Of a DNA stretch of 64,000 nucleotides, positions 23,196 through 32,036 are shown one piece after another. The stretch's first letter is position 1. The number at the start of each line of letters is the position of its first letter. The position numbers and the translations under genes are program-made. Location: NCBI GenBank assembly GCA_902363515.1, contig CABJAN010000005.1, positions 116,751 through 180,750 of the forward strand, in the 5' to 3' direction. The notes under the pieces are model-generated. The model saw only the letters and a program-made list of their open reading frames with translations. It did not search any database and was not told the DNA's origin. The stretch is from Bacillota bacterium. GTDB taxonomy: Bacteria > Bacillota > Clostridia > Lachnospirales > Lachnospiraceae.

Positions 23196-24101
23196 ATGTG
23201 GAGTTCGATTATTTTATTGATTCTTTTGTTTTTCGTTGTCTGGTGGAGTATCAGGGAAAAGAGGAAAACTTACCGCCGCATAGATGAATTACTGGATCGT
23301 GTCTTAAATCAGGAAATTATTTTAGATTCTGATGTAAAGGAAGGTGAGTATTCGGCACTTGTGAGCAAGATAAAACAGATACAGGAGGTGCTGGAGAATC
23401 ATGCCAGAAGTGCAGAGACCGAAAAGGAACAGGTGAAAAGTCTGGTGTCCAATATGTCACACCAACTGAAAACACCCCTGGCAAACCTTTCTCTCTACGC
23501 AGAGATTCTGGGAAAAAGTGAGCTTTCAAAAGAACGAAAAAATGAATTTTTTTCTAAAATGCAAAGGCAGATTGAGAAGTTAAACTGGATGGTGGAATCC
23601 CTTTCTAAAATGGTGAAGCTGGAACAAAATCTGGATGATTTTGAAATAAAAAATACGAAGATACGCCAGACGATTTTGGATGCTGTGGATACCGTTTATG
23701 AGAAACTAGAGAAAAAAGATATCCAGCTAGACATGGAGTCTTTTGAGGATCGATTCTTATATCATAATCGAAAGTGGACTGTAGAGGTGTTTGTCAATCT
23801 TCTGGAAAATGCAATCAAATATACAGAAAAGGGCGGCTTTATTTCTATTCGTGTGAAATCTTATGAACTTTATACAGAAATTCAGATTTCCGATAATGGG
23901 AGGGGAATCCGGCAAGAAGAATTAACGGATATTTTTAAGCGTTTTTACAGAAGTCCTGAGGTGGAAAATATGGAAGGCTCTGGCATTGGACTGTATTTGT
24001 GTAATCTGATTCTGGAAAAGGAAAAAGGATATATCACAGCCATTTCAGAGTATGGAAAAGGCAGTTGTTTCTCCGTATTCTTACAAAACTGTAAGAACTA
24101 A
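23196..24101 (+). CDS. Sensor histidine kinase, short N-terminus
   Basis: 301 aa. One N-terminal TM helix (residues 3-18, WSSIILLILLFFVVWW) and no extracellular sensor domain. DHp H-box MSHQLKTPLANL with phospho-His89; N-box NLLENAIKY; G1 DNGRGI; F/G2 IFKRFYRS and GSGIGLYL. Kinases with no sensor of their own usually read the state of a partner ABC transporter (BceS-type intramembrane-sensing logic), which fits the ATPase and permease genes immediately downstream. The last codons (FLQNCK) carry the operator of the transporter genes. Confidence 0.92.
   Translation: MWSSIILLILLFFVVWWSIREKRKTYRRIDELLDRVLNQEIILDSDVKEGEYSALVSKIKQIQEVLENHARSAETEKEQVKSLVSNMSHQLKTPLANLSLYAEILGKSELSKERKNEFFSKMQRQIEKLNWMVESLSKMVKLEQNLDDFEIKNTKIRQTILDAVDTVYEKLEKKDIQLDMESFEDRFLYHNRKWTVEVFVNLLENAIKYTEKGGFISIRVKSYELYTEIQISDNGRGIRQEELTDIFKRFYRSPEVENMEGSGIGLYLCNLILEKEKGYITAISEYGKGSCFSVFLQNCKN
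24080..24095 (+). promoter_or_regulatory. BceR-like operator inside the kinase 3' end
   Basis: Perfect inverted repeat CTTACA-AAAC-TGTAAG. It fits the TNACA-N4-TGTAA box recognised by BceR-type response regulators. It lies 42 nt before a TATACT -10 (24138-24143) that has no good -35, as expected for an activated promoter, and 77 nt before the ABC ATPase start. Confidence 0.7.
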
Positions 24102-24172
24102 TGCTCTCTTTGTAAAGAAATTGCAAGATATAACAGGTATACTAAACGTATCAAAAAAAGGAGACATAAAGG

Positions 24173-24880
24173 ATGAGTATACTAGAATTGCAAAATGTGA
24201 GAAAAATATATGGGGAAAAAGAAAACCAGGTCAAAGCCCTGCAAAATGTAAACATGCAGGTAGAAGAAGGGGAATTTGTTGCCATTGTAGGTACTTCCGG
24301 CAGCGGCAAGTCCACACTTTTAAATTTAATTGGCGGTCTGGACAACCCCACGCAGGGAAAAATCTTTATAAAAAACAGGGAGATTGGTTCTTTATCCAGA
24401 AAGGAACTGACCATTTTCAGAAGAAGAAATATTGGCTTTGTGTTTCAAAATTACAGCTTGATGCCAGTGTTGAATGTCTATGATAATGTGGCATTGCCCA
24501 TTACCTTTGACAGAGGAAAACATATCAACCATAAATATATCGAAGAATTGCTACGGGAGCTTGGTCTTTGGGAAAAGCGGAAGAAATATCCCAATGAATT
24601 ATCCGGAGGTCAGCAGCAAAGAGTCGCCATTGCCAGAGCCCTGGTAAATAAGCCTGCCATTTTACTTTGTGATGAACCTACGGGAAATCTGGATTCTGCC
24701 ACAACCATTGAGGTTATGGGGTTATTAAAATCCAGCTGTAGAAAATATAAGCAGACCATTCTTATGGTGACACATAATGAAGCCATTGCGCAGACCTGTG
24801 ACAGGGTGATTCATATTGAGGACGGAGAGATTCTTACAGGGAAAAGAAGCTTTCAGGCAAAAGGTGGTGAGCAGTCATGA
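24173..24880 (+). CDS. ABC transporter ATP-binding protein (MacB/BceA type)
   Basis: 235 aa. Walker A GTSGSGKST (residues 40-48), Q-loop FVFQNYSLMP, signature LSGGQQQRVA, Walker B ILLCDEPTGNLD with D-loop, and H-loop MVTHNEA. The DEPTGNLD signature marks the LolD/MacB/BceA subfamily that drives export or antibiotic-removal machines. The start ATG 24173 follows AAAGGAGACATAAAGG. Overlaps the permease gene by 4 bp. Own putative regulated promoter lies upstream. Confidence 0.93.
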   Translation: MSILELQNVRKIYGEKENQVKALQNVNMQVEEGEFVAIVGTSGSGKSTLLNLIGGLDNPTQGKIFIKNREIGSLSRKELTIFRRRNIGFVFQNYSLMPVLNVYDNVALPITFDRGKHINHKYIEELLRELGLWEKRKKYPNELSGGQQQRVAIARALVNKPAILLCDEPTGNLDSATTIEVMGLLKSSCRKYKQTILMVTHNEAIAQTCDRVIHIEDGEILTGKRSFQAKGGEQS

Positions 24881-27573
24881 AAGGCGTGTTGAAATTATCT
24901 TTTGCATATCTTCGTTATTATAAAAAGCAGACGTTCTCTTTGTTTCTCGGAGTTCTTCTTTCCGCAGCACTTCTTAGTGGAGTAGGTTCTCTTCTCTATA
25001 GCGGGAAGCAGCAGAACATAGAAAAAGTCAGGCAGGAGTATGGGGATTGGCATTATTACTTCCAGAGTGATGCCAAGGAGGCACAGCGTCTTCTGGAAAA
25101 AAAGAACGGAAACGGATATGAAATAGAGGCGTCCGGTACCATTACCATTCGGAAAGTTATGGAAGAGCCTTACAAAATTATGTTAGCTTATGGGGATGAA
25201 TCTTATCAGCATATGATGAACCGCACACTCTTAAAGGGCAGTTATCCAAAAGCTGCAAATGAAGTTGCCATGGACACTTATGTATTGCGAAATCTTGGAA
25301 TTCCGGAGAAAATCGGAAGTGAAGTGGTTCTGGATGGAGAACGATTTCTGCTAAGTGGTATCTTGAGTGAGTCTGTGGAAGGCACAGAGGACTACATGCA
25401 AGTATTTGTCCATGAAAGTATAGATTATGGGCAAAACGGTGTGTTTTTTTACTTCAAATTTATGGAAAACCGTCCGCTTTATAAACAGTTGGCTGCTTTT
25501 TGCAAAGAGTTTGATGTAGAAAAGGAAAGCATCCGTAGAAACAGTGAACTTGATGGATATTTCAAAGGAACAGCGCCTTCTGCCTATTGGGAAGTTTTAA
25601 AAGTAAGTTTTACGGAAGAAGGAACCGGTATTCCCTATCTTTATGCTTATTACAATGAAGGCGGACAGTTGACAAATAAAGTAATACTCATAGCTCTTGG
25701 TGTGTTTGGCGTTTTTATTCTCTACAGTCTTTTTCAAGTGTCTGTGCGAAAGCGTATGTCACAGTACAGTATTATGCAGACCCTTGGAATGGCAGAGGGA
25801 TATACTTTTGGAAGTCTGTTGGGAGAACTTTTGTTGATTTTTGCAGCAGGATTTCCGCTGGGCTGTCTGTTGGGAAATAGTGTTGCTGCCTTGCTGTATG
25901 GAAAAATCGGTCAGATTTTTGTAGGTGTACAGAACAAGGGATTACGACATATTGGGGGGAAGCAGGAGCTAGCCGGAATTTCAGCGGCAAATATCGGAGA
26001 GGCAGGCAGGTTTTACATAGATGAAAAGCTGATTTGGTGCAGCCTGATTTTCTTTGTGGTGGTTTTAGCTGTGATGAGCTTTTATTTGGTGCGAAAAATG
26101 CGGAGCTATTCCTGGGGACAGATGATACGAAAGGAATCTGGAAAAAGAAAGAAAAACCGGAAAATTTATTGCCTTCACAGGGAAAATCTCTCTGATATTC
26201 TTACAAAGAAGTTTATGTTTGGAAAAATAAGTAGCTTTTTCGGCATTTTGTTTTCCCTTTCTATTGGTGGTATTATTTTTTTGGGAGCCACTTATGTGAC
26301 TGAGAATACAAAAATTCATAATGAACTGACTTTTAAAGCAGATGATGGGCTTGGCTCTGATATTCAGGTATTCGAGGACTCAGATGATTTAGGCCATATG
26401 ATTCCAGCGTATATAGCTGAGGAAATCCGAAAGCTTCCTGATGTTGAGTCTGTGAATACCATGAATTACATGTTGGGGGAAATTCCTCTTTATGATGGGA
26501 AGCTGATTTGGACTTCTTATTTTGCAGAAACAGACCCTTCGGACGACCTGGAACCGGATCCGGTGTTAATGGAAAAGTATCATGGTATGGCAACCATTGA
26601 GGGCGATGACGATTATAAATTGAAGGTCAATGTCTATGGATATGATGATGAGATGCTTTTGGAGCTTTCAGACTATTTACTGGAAGGAAGTATTGATCCA
26701 GATACCATGCGCAAGGAAGATACGGTTATTTTTAAAACTATTATGGGCGGTCAGGGAACGTATGATGGTATTGACATGAAAACAGGTGATTTCGTCACAT
26801 TGAAAACTCCCAAAAGTACAGAAGTACCGGCAGAGGTGCTGAAATTTCAGGAAGAGGATTCCTTCTATACAGAGCAGAAACTTGAGGTAGCAGCCCTTGC
26901 ATCCAGACCACTTGCCAAAACAGATGCTTTTATTGGGGACGAGGAATCGTCTACGGTGGACATTATTATGACAGAAGAGCAGATGGAAAAATATTTTGGT
27001 GTGACCGGATATCATAATATGGGGATTACGCTGAAGGAAGGCGCAGATGGGGCAGCTGTTTCCAGCGAAATAAGACAACTCACCAAAAGTGCGTCAAAAT
27101 GTATGGTAAAGGATTATACCCAGGCGATTAAAACTGAAAATGCTTTTATAGAACAAAAGATGCTCTTTTTTTATGGTGTTGCTTTTGTCCTGCTTGGTAT
27201 TAGTATTCTGCATATTATCAATAGTATGCAATATCTGGTGGCGGCACGAAAACATGAATTTGGTATTTTGCGCGCTATGGGTATTACAGATGGAGGCTTT
27301 CGCCGAATGCTGTTCAAAGAAGGAATTCGGTACGGTATTTATGCCAATCTGCTGATGCTTGCGCTGTATTTTCCGGTGCAGAAGATTCTCTATTATGTAA
27401 TGGTTCATGTTTACCTCTACCTGCATCCAAAAGCAGGGGTATCGGTAATACCAGTGATTGGAATGCTGTTCCTTAATATTATCATTTGTATTCTTGCCAT
27501 GGAATGGGCGGGGAGAAATATTCTGGAAGATGATATTATAGAAGAGCTTAATGGAGGAGACAGGATATCATAA
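24877..27573 (+). CDS. FtsX-family ABC permease of the peptide-antibiotic type
   Basis: 898 aa. TM1 at about 18-38, then a large extracellular domain (to about 270), three TM helices (about 270-295, 310-345, 390-410), a short cytoplasmic segment, another TM (about 455-475) with a second extracellular domain (to about 765), and three final TM helices with the FtsX motif ARKHEFGILRAMGITDGGFRRM. The duplicated FtsX core in one chain matches permeases that pair with MacB/BceA-type ATPases and two-component systems. Role probably in sensing and resisting cell-envelope-acting peptides. It ends at a very stable terminator. Confidence 0.88.
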   Translation: MKGVLKLSFAYLRYYKKQTFSLFLGVLLSAALLSGVGSLLYSGKQQNIEKVRQEYGDWHYYFQSDAKEAQRLLEKKNGNGYEIEASGTITIRKVMEEPYKIMLAYGDESYQHMMNRTLLKGSYPKAANEVAMDTYVLRNLGIPEKIGSEVVLDGERFLLSGILSESVEGTEDYMQVFVHESIDYGQNGVFFYFKFMENRPLYKQLAAFCKEFDVEKESIRRNSELDGYFKGTAPSAYWEVLKVSFTEEGTGIPYLYAYYNEGGQLTNKVILIALGVFGVFILYSLFQVSVRKRMSQYSIMQTLGMAEGYTFGSLLGELLLIFAAGFPLGCLLGNSVAALLYGKIGQIFVGVQNKGLRHIGGKQELAGISAANIGEAGRFYIDEKLIWCSLIFFVVVLAVMSFYLVRKMRSYSWGQMIRKESGKRKKNRKIYCLHRENLSDILTKKFMFGKISSFFGILFSLSIGGIIFLGATYVTENTKIHNELTFKADDGLGSDIQVFEDSDDLGHMIPAYIAEEIRKLPDVESVNTMNYMLGEIPLYDGKLIWTSYFAETDPSDDLEPDPVLMEKYHGMATIEGDDDYKLKVNVYGYDDEMLLELSDYLLEGSIDPDTMRKEDTVIFKTIMGGQGTYDGIDMKTGDFVTLKTPKSTEVPAEVLKFQEEDSFYTEQKLEVAALASRPLAKTDAFIGDEESSTVDIIMTEEQMEKYFGVTGYHNMGITLKEGADGAAVSSEIRQLTKSASKCMVKDYTQAIKTENAFIEQKMLFFYGVAFVLLGISILHIINSMQYLVAARKHEFGILRAMGITDGGFRRMLFKEGIRYGIYANLLMLALYFPVQKILYYVMVHVYLYLHPKAGVSVIPVIGMLFLNIIICILAMEWAGRNILEDDIIEELNGGDRIS

Positions 27574-27577
27574 AAAT

Positions 27578-27629
27578 AAAATATTAGGATGTCACAGAAA
27601 AGGGAGTTTGTGTGACATCCTGATATTTT
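27578..27629. terminator. Bidirectional terminator
   Basis: A 19-bp nearly perfect stem (AAAATATTAGGATGTCACA with TGTGACATCCTGATATTTT, one mismatch) with a 14-nt loop and T/A-rich tails on both sides. It separates the convergent ABC permease and DUF2871 genes. Confidence 0.9.
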
Positions 27630-27634
27630 ATTTT

Positions 27635-28054
27635 TCATTTACTACAAAAGTTTTTTTTCAGAGCAAGCAAATACATTACCATAGAAATTGTTATGAGAAT
27701 ATGTGCGATGCCTGCAAAACCGGAAATCATGGCATTGGCTGCGCTTGTAAGCTGGGCTTCTAAAACCTGTAAAACGCCTCTTACCAGCATCATGATTACC
27801 ATAAAAGGAAGGGCAATGTTATGTAAAACAAAGAATCTCTGGAAGAGTTTATTATGTAAAAGTTCCGGTTTCTGGTTGGCAAACAGGATAGTCAGAAGAA
27901 AGAGGAACATGCCAAGCACCAGAAGGTGGGTATGAACATATGCCAGTGTTGTTCTTCCCGTGTAACCATGAAATTTGCTGAATTCCCGGTAAAAAACACC
28001 GCCTGCCAAGGCAAGAATCAGGTAAATCATTGAAGTGTTCCATAATTTTTTCAT
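27635..28054 (-). CDS. DUF2871-like membrane protein
   Basis: 139 aa with four TM helices (about 7-25, 38-60, 75-95, 108-130). The segment FHGYTGRTTLAYVHTHLLVLGM with its conserved His residues is typical of DUF2871 proteins, which are small integral membrane proteins of unknown function in Firmicutes. The His pattern in TM2 resembles heme- or metal-binding membrane proteins, but this is speculation. Its start overlaps the upstream membrane-protein gene by 4 bp, and a TetR gene lies before that; all three form one operon. Confidence 0.78.
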   Translation of the reverse strand: MKKLWNTSMIYLILALAGGVFYREFSKFHGYTGRTTLAYVHTHLLVLGMFLFLLTILFANQKPELLHNKLFQRFFVLHNIALPFMVIMMLVRGVLQVLEAQLTSAANAMISGFAGIAHILITISMVMYLLALKKNFCSK

Positions 28055-28725
28055 TTTTTAAGCTCCTTTCTCATTGCCTGGAATCCAATGCATACGGTCC
28101 AGACATAAGCGCAGGTTTTTGGTATCATTAACATGCCAATCATAGGAAGGGTATCTGCCCACAAGACAACAGGAATATAAAAACCAAAACTAAGTACAAT
28201 GGTAAGCCACATGAACCGGAAGTCATGGTCCTGGTGTTTTTTGGCGCTTTGGAAAAACAGTATAATGACCAGAAGTCCTAAGAGGGCAAATGGAATGTTG
28301 CGGTAAATTCCCCAGGAAAGAGGAGAGTGGCTGCTGAGCCATTGATTTTGCGGGAACAGGCATAGGCCAATTCGAAGTCCTGCCAGTAAATATACCAAAG
28401 TGGTAAGTGATTTCTGACCATCAATATGATAGCGGGTTCTCCATACATAATACAGAAGAATATAAAAGATGGTCATAGTAATGGAAGTAATAAATTTTCC
28501 CATGCCTAAGGTAGTTGCAAAGTGCTCAAGTCCTGTAGTACAAAGTGCGTAAGCTCTGGGAATGAGATGAAAAGCATCTCCAAATCCAAGAACCACTGCC
28601 ATAATACCAAACAGACGGTATTGTTTCTCTCCCTGGCATTTCTGAATCATGAGAATTCCGATGGTAATAACCGATACCAGGTAAACAGCATCAAAAAGTG
28701 TTTCCATAATAGCCTGCATAATCAT
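28051..28725 (-). CDS. Multi-spanning membrane protein of unknown function
   Basis: 224 aa with about seven hydrophobic segments, no signal peptide and few charged residues outside loops. Notable is LGFGDAFHLIPRAYAL with an Asp and a His within or near a membrane helix. I do not recognise a named family. It is coupled to the DUF2871 gene by a 4-bp overlap and follows the TetR gene by 5 nt, so its expression is probably under the TetR protein. The two membrane proteins may form a complex. Confidence 0.75.
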   Translation of the reverse strand: MIMQAIMETLFDAVYLVSVITIGILMIQKCQGEKQYRLFGIMAVVLGFGDAFHLIPRAYALCTTGLEHFATTLGMGKFITSITMTIFYILLYYVWRTRYHIDGQKSLTTLVYLLAGLRIGLCLFPQNQWLSSHSPLSWGIYRNIPFALLGLLVIILFFQSAKKHQDHDFRFMWLTIVLSFGFYIPVVLWADTLPMIGMLMIPKTCAYVWTVCIGFQAMRKELKK

Positions 28726-28730
28726 GCCTC

Positions 28731-29291
28731 CTAATGATAAAGTGTTCTGCGAATCATTCCAAGGATTCCTGTGCAGTCATAGGAATGCCGAAGAAGAGCA
28801 GATAAGATTAAAGAAAAAATAATTTCAACAAAAGCTTCCGGGGTAAAAGATTCGTCAAACACGTCAGGCTGTACCTTCTTATCTTGCTTTAAAACCTGAC
28901 AAAGACCTTCCCGGATATGCTGCCAGGACTGCGCCATGCGCTGTTGACCATCTGCTTTTTCCTTTCCCACAAAACTCATGGAATGCAGGGTGAAAAACTC
29001 AGGATAAGTTTCTTCTCCCTTTTTCATGCTATCAAATGCCCACTGGATACAGGCTTCAAAGCTATCGAAGTCTGACGGGCTTTTATCAGTATGAAAAATA
29101 TCACACCACACACTTTCCACCGTTGCTTTCATTAAATCAGATTTTGAAGGAAAATAGTTGTAGATAGAGCCTACCGAAATTCCACAGGCAGAAGCAACGG
29201 TGCGGATATTCACTGCGCCCCATCCCTGTGTCTGCACCAGATTCCGGCTGGCTTTTAAAATTGCTTCTTTTGAAGTTACAACAGTATTCAA
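28731..29291 (-). CDS. TetR-family transcriptional regulator
   Basis: 186 aa from a TTG start at 29291, 7 nt after AAAGGAGG; the Met further upstream (29318) lies in the operator. HTH: KEAILKASRNLVQTQGWGAVNIRTVASACGISVGSIYNYFPSKSDLMKA (residues about 8-56), the standard TetR motif. The C-terminal ligand domain has no close known match that I can name. It heads an operon with two membrane proteins and has a perfect palindromic operator at its own promoter, so autoregulation is very likely. Confidence 0.9.
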   Translation of the reverse strand: MNTVVTSKEAILKASRNLVQTQGWGAVNIRTVASACGISVGSIYNYFPSKSDLMKATVESVWCDIFHTDKSPSDFDSFEACIQWAFDSMKKGEETYPEFFTLHSMSFVGKEKADGQQRMAQSWQHIREGLCQVLKQDKKVQPDVFDESFTPEAFVEIIFSLILSALLRHSYDCTGILGMIRRTLYH

Positions 29292-29309
29292 AACAAAACC
29301 TCCTTTGAA

Positions 29310-29352
29310 AATGAACAATGTTCATTATAGGGGCTTGGCTGTTGTATGTCAA
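29310..29352 (-). promoter_or_regulatory. Consensus promoter with TetR operator
   Basis: On the minus strand: TTGACA (29347-29352), 17-nt spacer, TATAAT (29324-29329), both perfect consensus. A perfect palindrome AATGAACA-A-TGTTCATT (29310-29326) overlaps the end of the -10 and the transcription start, so a bound TetR dimer would block this very strong promoter. Confidence 0.9.
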
Positions 29353-29488
29353 GGGGGAATTTAAAAAAAACATCCGATAAGTGCTAATACTATCCATTTA
29401 AGTGCAACCCTTTTTTGCGAAAATGCGTTAAAATAATAATATCAAAACAGAGTTCATTGACTATTTTAAGAAAAGGATGGTATTTGCA

Positions 29489-31480
29489 ATGAAGATTTAT
29501 GTAAATGTGAATGCAGGACATGACGGAAACGGAACCAAAGAAATGCCATTTCGCCATATTAATGATGCGGCAAAAATCGCGCAGCCGGGAGATGAGGTTC
29601 TGGTAGCGCCAGGAGTTTACCGGGAATATGTCAATCCGGTTCACGCAGGAACAGAAGATGCGCGTATTACTTACCGCAGTACAGAGCCTTTACAGGCAGT
29701 GATTACCGGAGCCGAGCCTGTGAAAAACTGGGAATTATACGAAGGAAATGTATGGGTGAGCAGGATTCCAAACAGTCTTTTTGGCAATTATAATCCATAC
29801 ACTACTTTTGTATATGGAGACTGGTATTTTGCCAAAGCAGACAAACATACAGGCTGTGTTTATCTCAATGACAAAGCCCTTTATGAGACAGCAACCCTGG
29901 AAGATTGTATCAAAGGTGAGGTTTACGAATGTAGCTGGGTGCCGGAAGAATCTGTATATAAATGGTATGCGGTACAGGATACAGAAAAGGATGAAACCGT
30001 TCTTTATGCTAATTTCCAGGGCAAGAATCCTAATGAGGAAAATGTAGAAATCAATGTAAGAAGAGAGTGTTTCATGCCTTCTGAAACAGGCAGAAACTAT
30101 ATTACTGTAAGTGGATTTACCATTTGCAGGGCGGCAACTACCTGGGCGCCTCCGGCAGCTTTTCAGGACGGTATGATTGGTCCTCACTGGAGCAAGGGCT
30201 GGATTATTGAGGACTGTGATATTTCAAACAGCAAATGTGCGGGAATTTCCGTAGGAAAATATCTGGACCCGGATAATGACCATTATTTCACCTATAAATA
30301 TGTCAAGAGCCCAACACAGATGGAACGTGATGCTGTATGTAAAGGCCAGTACCATGGCTGGCTAAAGGAAAATGTGGGAAGCCATATTATCCGCAGAAAT
30401 AATATCCATCATTGTGAACAGGGCGGTATCATTGGACGTATGGGCGGAGTATTCAGTATCATTGAAGATAACCATATTCACCATATTAATAATATGATGG
30501 AGCAGGGCGGCGCAGAAATTGCCGGTATCAAAATGCATGCTGCCATTGACGTTACCATGCGCAGAAACCATATCCATCACTGTACTATGGGTATCTGGTG
30601 TGATTGGGAGGCACAGGGTACAAGACTTTCCCAGAATCTGCTTCATGACAACCAGAAACCGGCATTTGCAAAAACTTTAAAAGGCGGTATGATGTCCCAG
30701 GACATTTTCGTGGAAGTAAGCCATGGACCAACTTTAATTGATAACAATATTATGTTGTCTGAGGCAAGCTTGCGTTTTGCCACTCAGGGCCTTGCTATGG
30801 TACATAACCTGATTTGTGGTTCTCTTACCTGTGTGGGAGAAGGCACTGGCTGGAGATATACTCCTTACCACATTCCGCATCGCACAGAAGTTATGGGATT
30901 TATGACGTTCCTTCATGGAGACGACAGATTCTACAACAATATTTTCGTACAGAAATGGCCTTCTGAGGACGTTATCATTCCTCATGATTCTGATGATGGA
31001 TTTGACACAGAAAACAGAAAAGCCGGAACCTGGATGTTTGATGAATATCCTACCTATGAGGAGTGGAGCGCGCAGTTTGATTTCAGCAAACCGGCAGATA
31101 TGAAACAACTGGAGCCGGCTCATTTCGGACACCTGCCTGTATGGACAGAAGGAAACGCTTATTTTAGCGGTGCAAAAGCATGTAAGAATGAGGTGAACGG
31201 TTTTGTCTCCGGTGATGAAGTGAAAGTGGAACTGGTAGAAAAAGATGGAACCTATTATCTGGATACAAATGTATATGAATTGCTGAAAGATTTCACAGGC
31301 AGAATGATTCACACAGACATTCTGGGACAGGCATTTGAGCCGGAACAGAAGTTTGAAAATCCAGATGGAACTGCCATTCAGTTTGATTCAGACTATTTTG
31401 GCGGACACAGAGGAGTCCAGGTGGTTCCGGGACCATTTGCAAGTGCAGAAGATGCTAAGAAACCATTGTTGAGAAAATAG
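29489..31480 (+). CDS. Right-handed parallel beta-helix protein, probable glycan-active enzyme
   Basis: 663 aa from ATG 29489; the ATG at 29477 lies inside the RBS (AAAAGGATGG). It opens with IYVNVNAGHDGNGTKEMPFRHINDA, the DUF1565/pectate-lyase-like cap, then PGDEVLVAPGVYREYV. Residues about 200-480 contain beta-helix rungs rich in Asn/His (NNIHHCEQGGIIG, DNHIHHINNMM, RNHIHHCTMGIWCD). No signal peptide, so cytoplasmic, unlike secreted pectate lyases. Relatives include uncharacterised glycoside hydrolases/lyases of beta-helix fold (GH141-like is possible). Followed by a strong terminator. I see no convincing promoter in the 197-nt upstream gap apart from TTGCGA-17-AATATC near 29418. Confidence 0.75.
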   Translation: MKIYVNVNAGHDGNGTKEMPFRHINDAAKIAQPGDEVLVAPGVYREYVNPVHAGTEDARITYRSTEPLQAVITGAEPVKNWELYEGNVWVSRIPNSLFGNYNPYTTFVYGDWYFAKADKHTGCVYLNDKALYETATLEDCIKGEVYECSWVPEESVYKWYAVQDTEKDETVLYANFQGKNPNEENVEINVRRECFMPSETGRNYITVSGFTICRAATTWAPPAAFQDGMIGPHWSKGWIIEDCDISNSKCAGISVGKYLDPDNDHYFTYKYVKSPTQMERDAVCKGQYHGWLKENVGSHIIRRNNIHHCEQGGIIGRMGGVFSIIEDNHIHHINNMMEQGGAEIAGIKMHAAIDVTMRRNHIHHCTMGIWCDWEAQGTRLSQNLLHDNQKPAFAKTLKGGMMSQDIFVEVSHGPTLIDNNIMLSEASLRFATQGLAMVHNLICGSLTCVGEGTGWRYTPYHIPHRTEVMGFMTFLHGDDRFYNNIFVQKWPSEDVIIPHDSDDGFDTENRKAGTWMFDEYPTYEEWSAQFDFSKPADMKQLEPAHFGHLPVWTEGNAYFSGAKACKNEVNGFVSGDEVKVELVEKDGTYYLDTNVYELLKDFTGRMIHTDILGQAFEPEQKFENPDGTAIQFDSDYFGGHRGVQVVPGPFASAEDAKKPLLRK

Positions 31481-31496
31481 ATATAGAGGATTGCGT

Positions 31497-31540
31497 AAAA
31501 AGAGCTGTTACACGAAATTTCGTGTATCAGTTCTTTTTTT
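31497..31540 (+). terminator. Intrinsic terminator of the beta-helix gene
   Basis: Stem of 9 bp TACACGAAA/TTTCGTGTA extended by AGAGCTG/CAGTTCT (one T-T mismatch, one wobble), then seven T. Confidence 0.9.
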
Positions 31541-31628
31541 AAATTTAAAGATATGCAAAACATCAATAATAGGATAGAATAGGAACTAACAAGAAGTGAA
31601 AAAATGAACACAGAAAGGATACATGCTT

Positions 31629-32009
31629 ATGGAATTAAACAGAGTACACCATATTGCTATCATTGGCAGTGATTATGAAATATCAAAACATTTTTACGTG
31701 GATCTTCTGGGATTTCAGGTGATTCGGGAACATTACAGGGAAGATCGCGAGGACTATAAAATTGATCTGCAGTTAGGGGACATGGAATTAGAATTGTTTA
31801 TCAGAAAGGATTGCCCCAAAAGACCCAGCTATCCCGAAGCCTATGGTCTCAGGCATCTGGCTTTTCATGTGAAATCAGTGGAAGAGACCGTAAAAGAATT
31901 AAATACACTTGGAATTGAGACAGAACCGATTCGGATAGATTTCTTTACCGGGAAAAAGATGACCTTTTTCCAGGATCCGGATGGGCTGCCATTGGAGTTG
32001 CATGAATAA
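31629..32009 (+). CDS. VOC-family protein (glyoxalase-like, YaeR/GloA2 type)
   Basis: 126 aa. One VOC module pair: the metal-ligand strand LNRVHHIAIIGSDYEISKHFY (His), LQLGDMELELFI (Glu), LRHLAFHVKSVEETV (His) and FFQDPDGLPLELHE (Glu), as in the lactoylglutathione-lyase-like YaeR group. These are often of unknown substrate in anaerobes that lack glutathione. Two starts are possible: ATG 31623, only 4 nt after AAAGG, or ATG 31629, 10 nt after; the latter is chosen. Followed by the amidohydrolase gene after 27 nt. Confidence 0.85.
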   Translation: MELNRVHHIAIIGSDYEISKHFYVDLLGFQVIREHYREDREDYKIDLQLGDMELELFIRKDCPKRPSYPEAYGLRHLAFHVKSVEETVKELNTLGIETEPIRIDFFTGKKMTFFQDPDGLPLELHE

Positions 32010-32036
32010 AAAATATCAGGAAAAGAGGTTGGACAC

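Noticed and set aside
24052..24483. 143-aa plus-strand ORF spanning the kinase-ATPase junction
   Set aside because: Overlaps both real genes in another frame, including Walker A coding sequence; no RBS.
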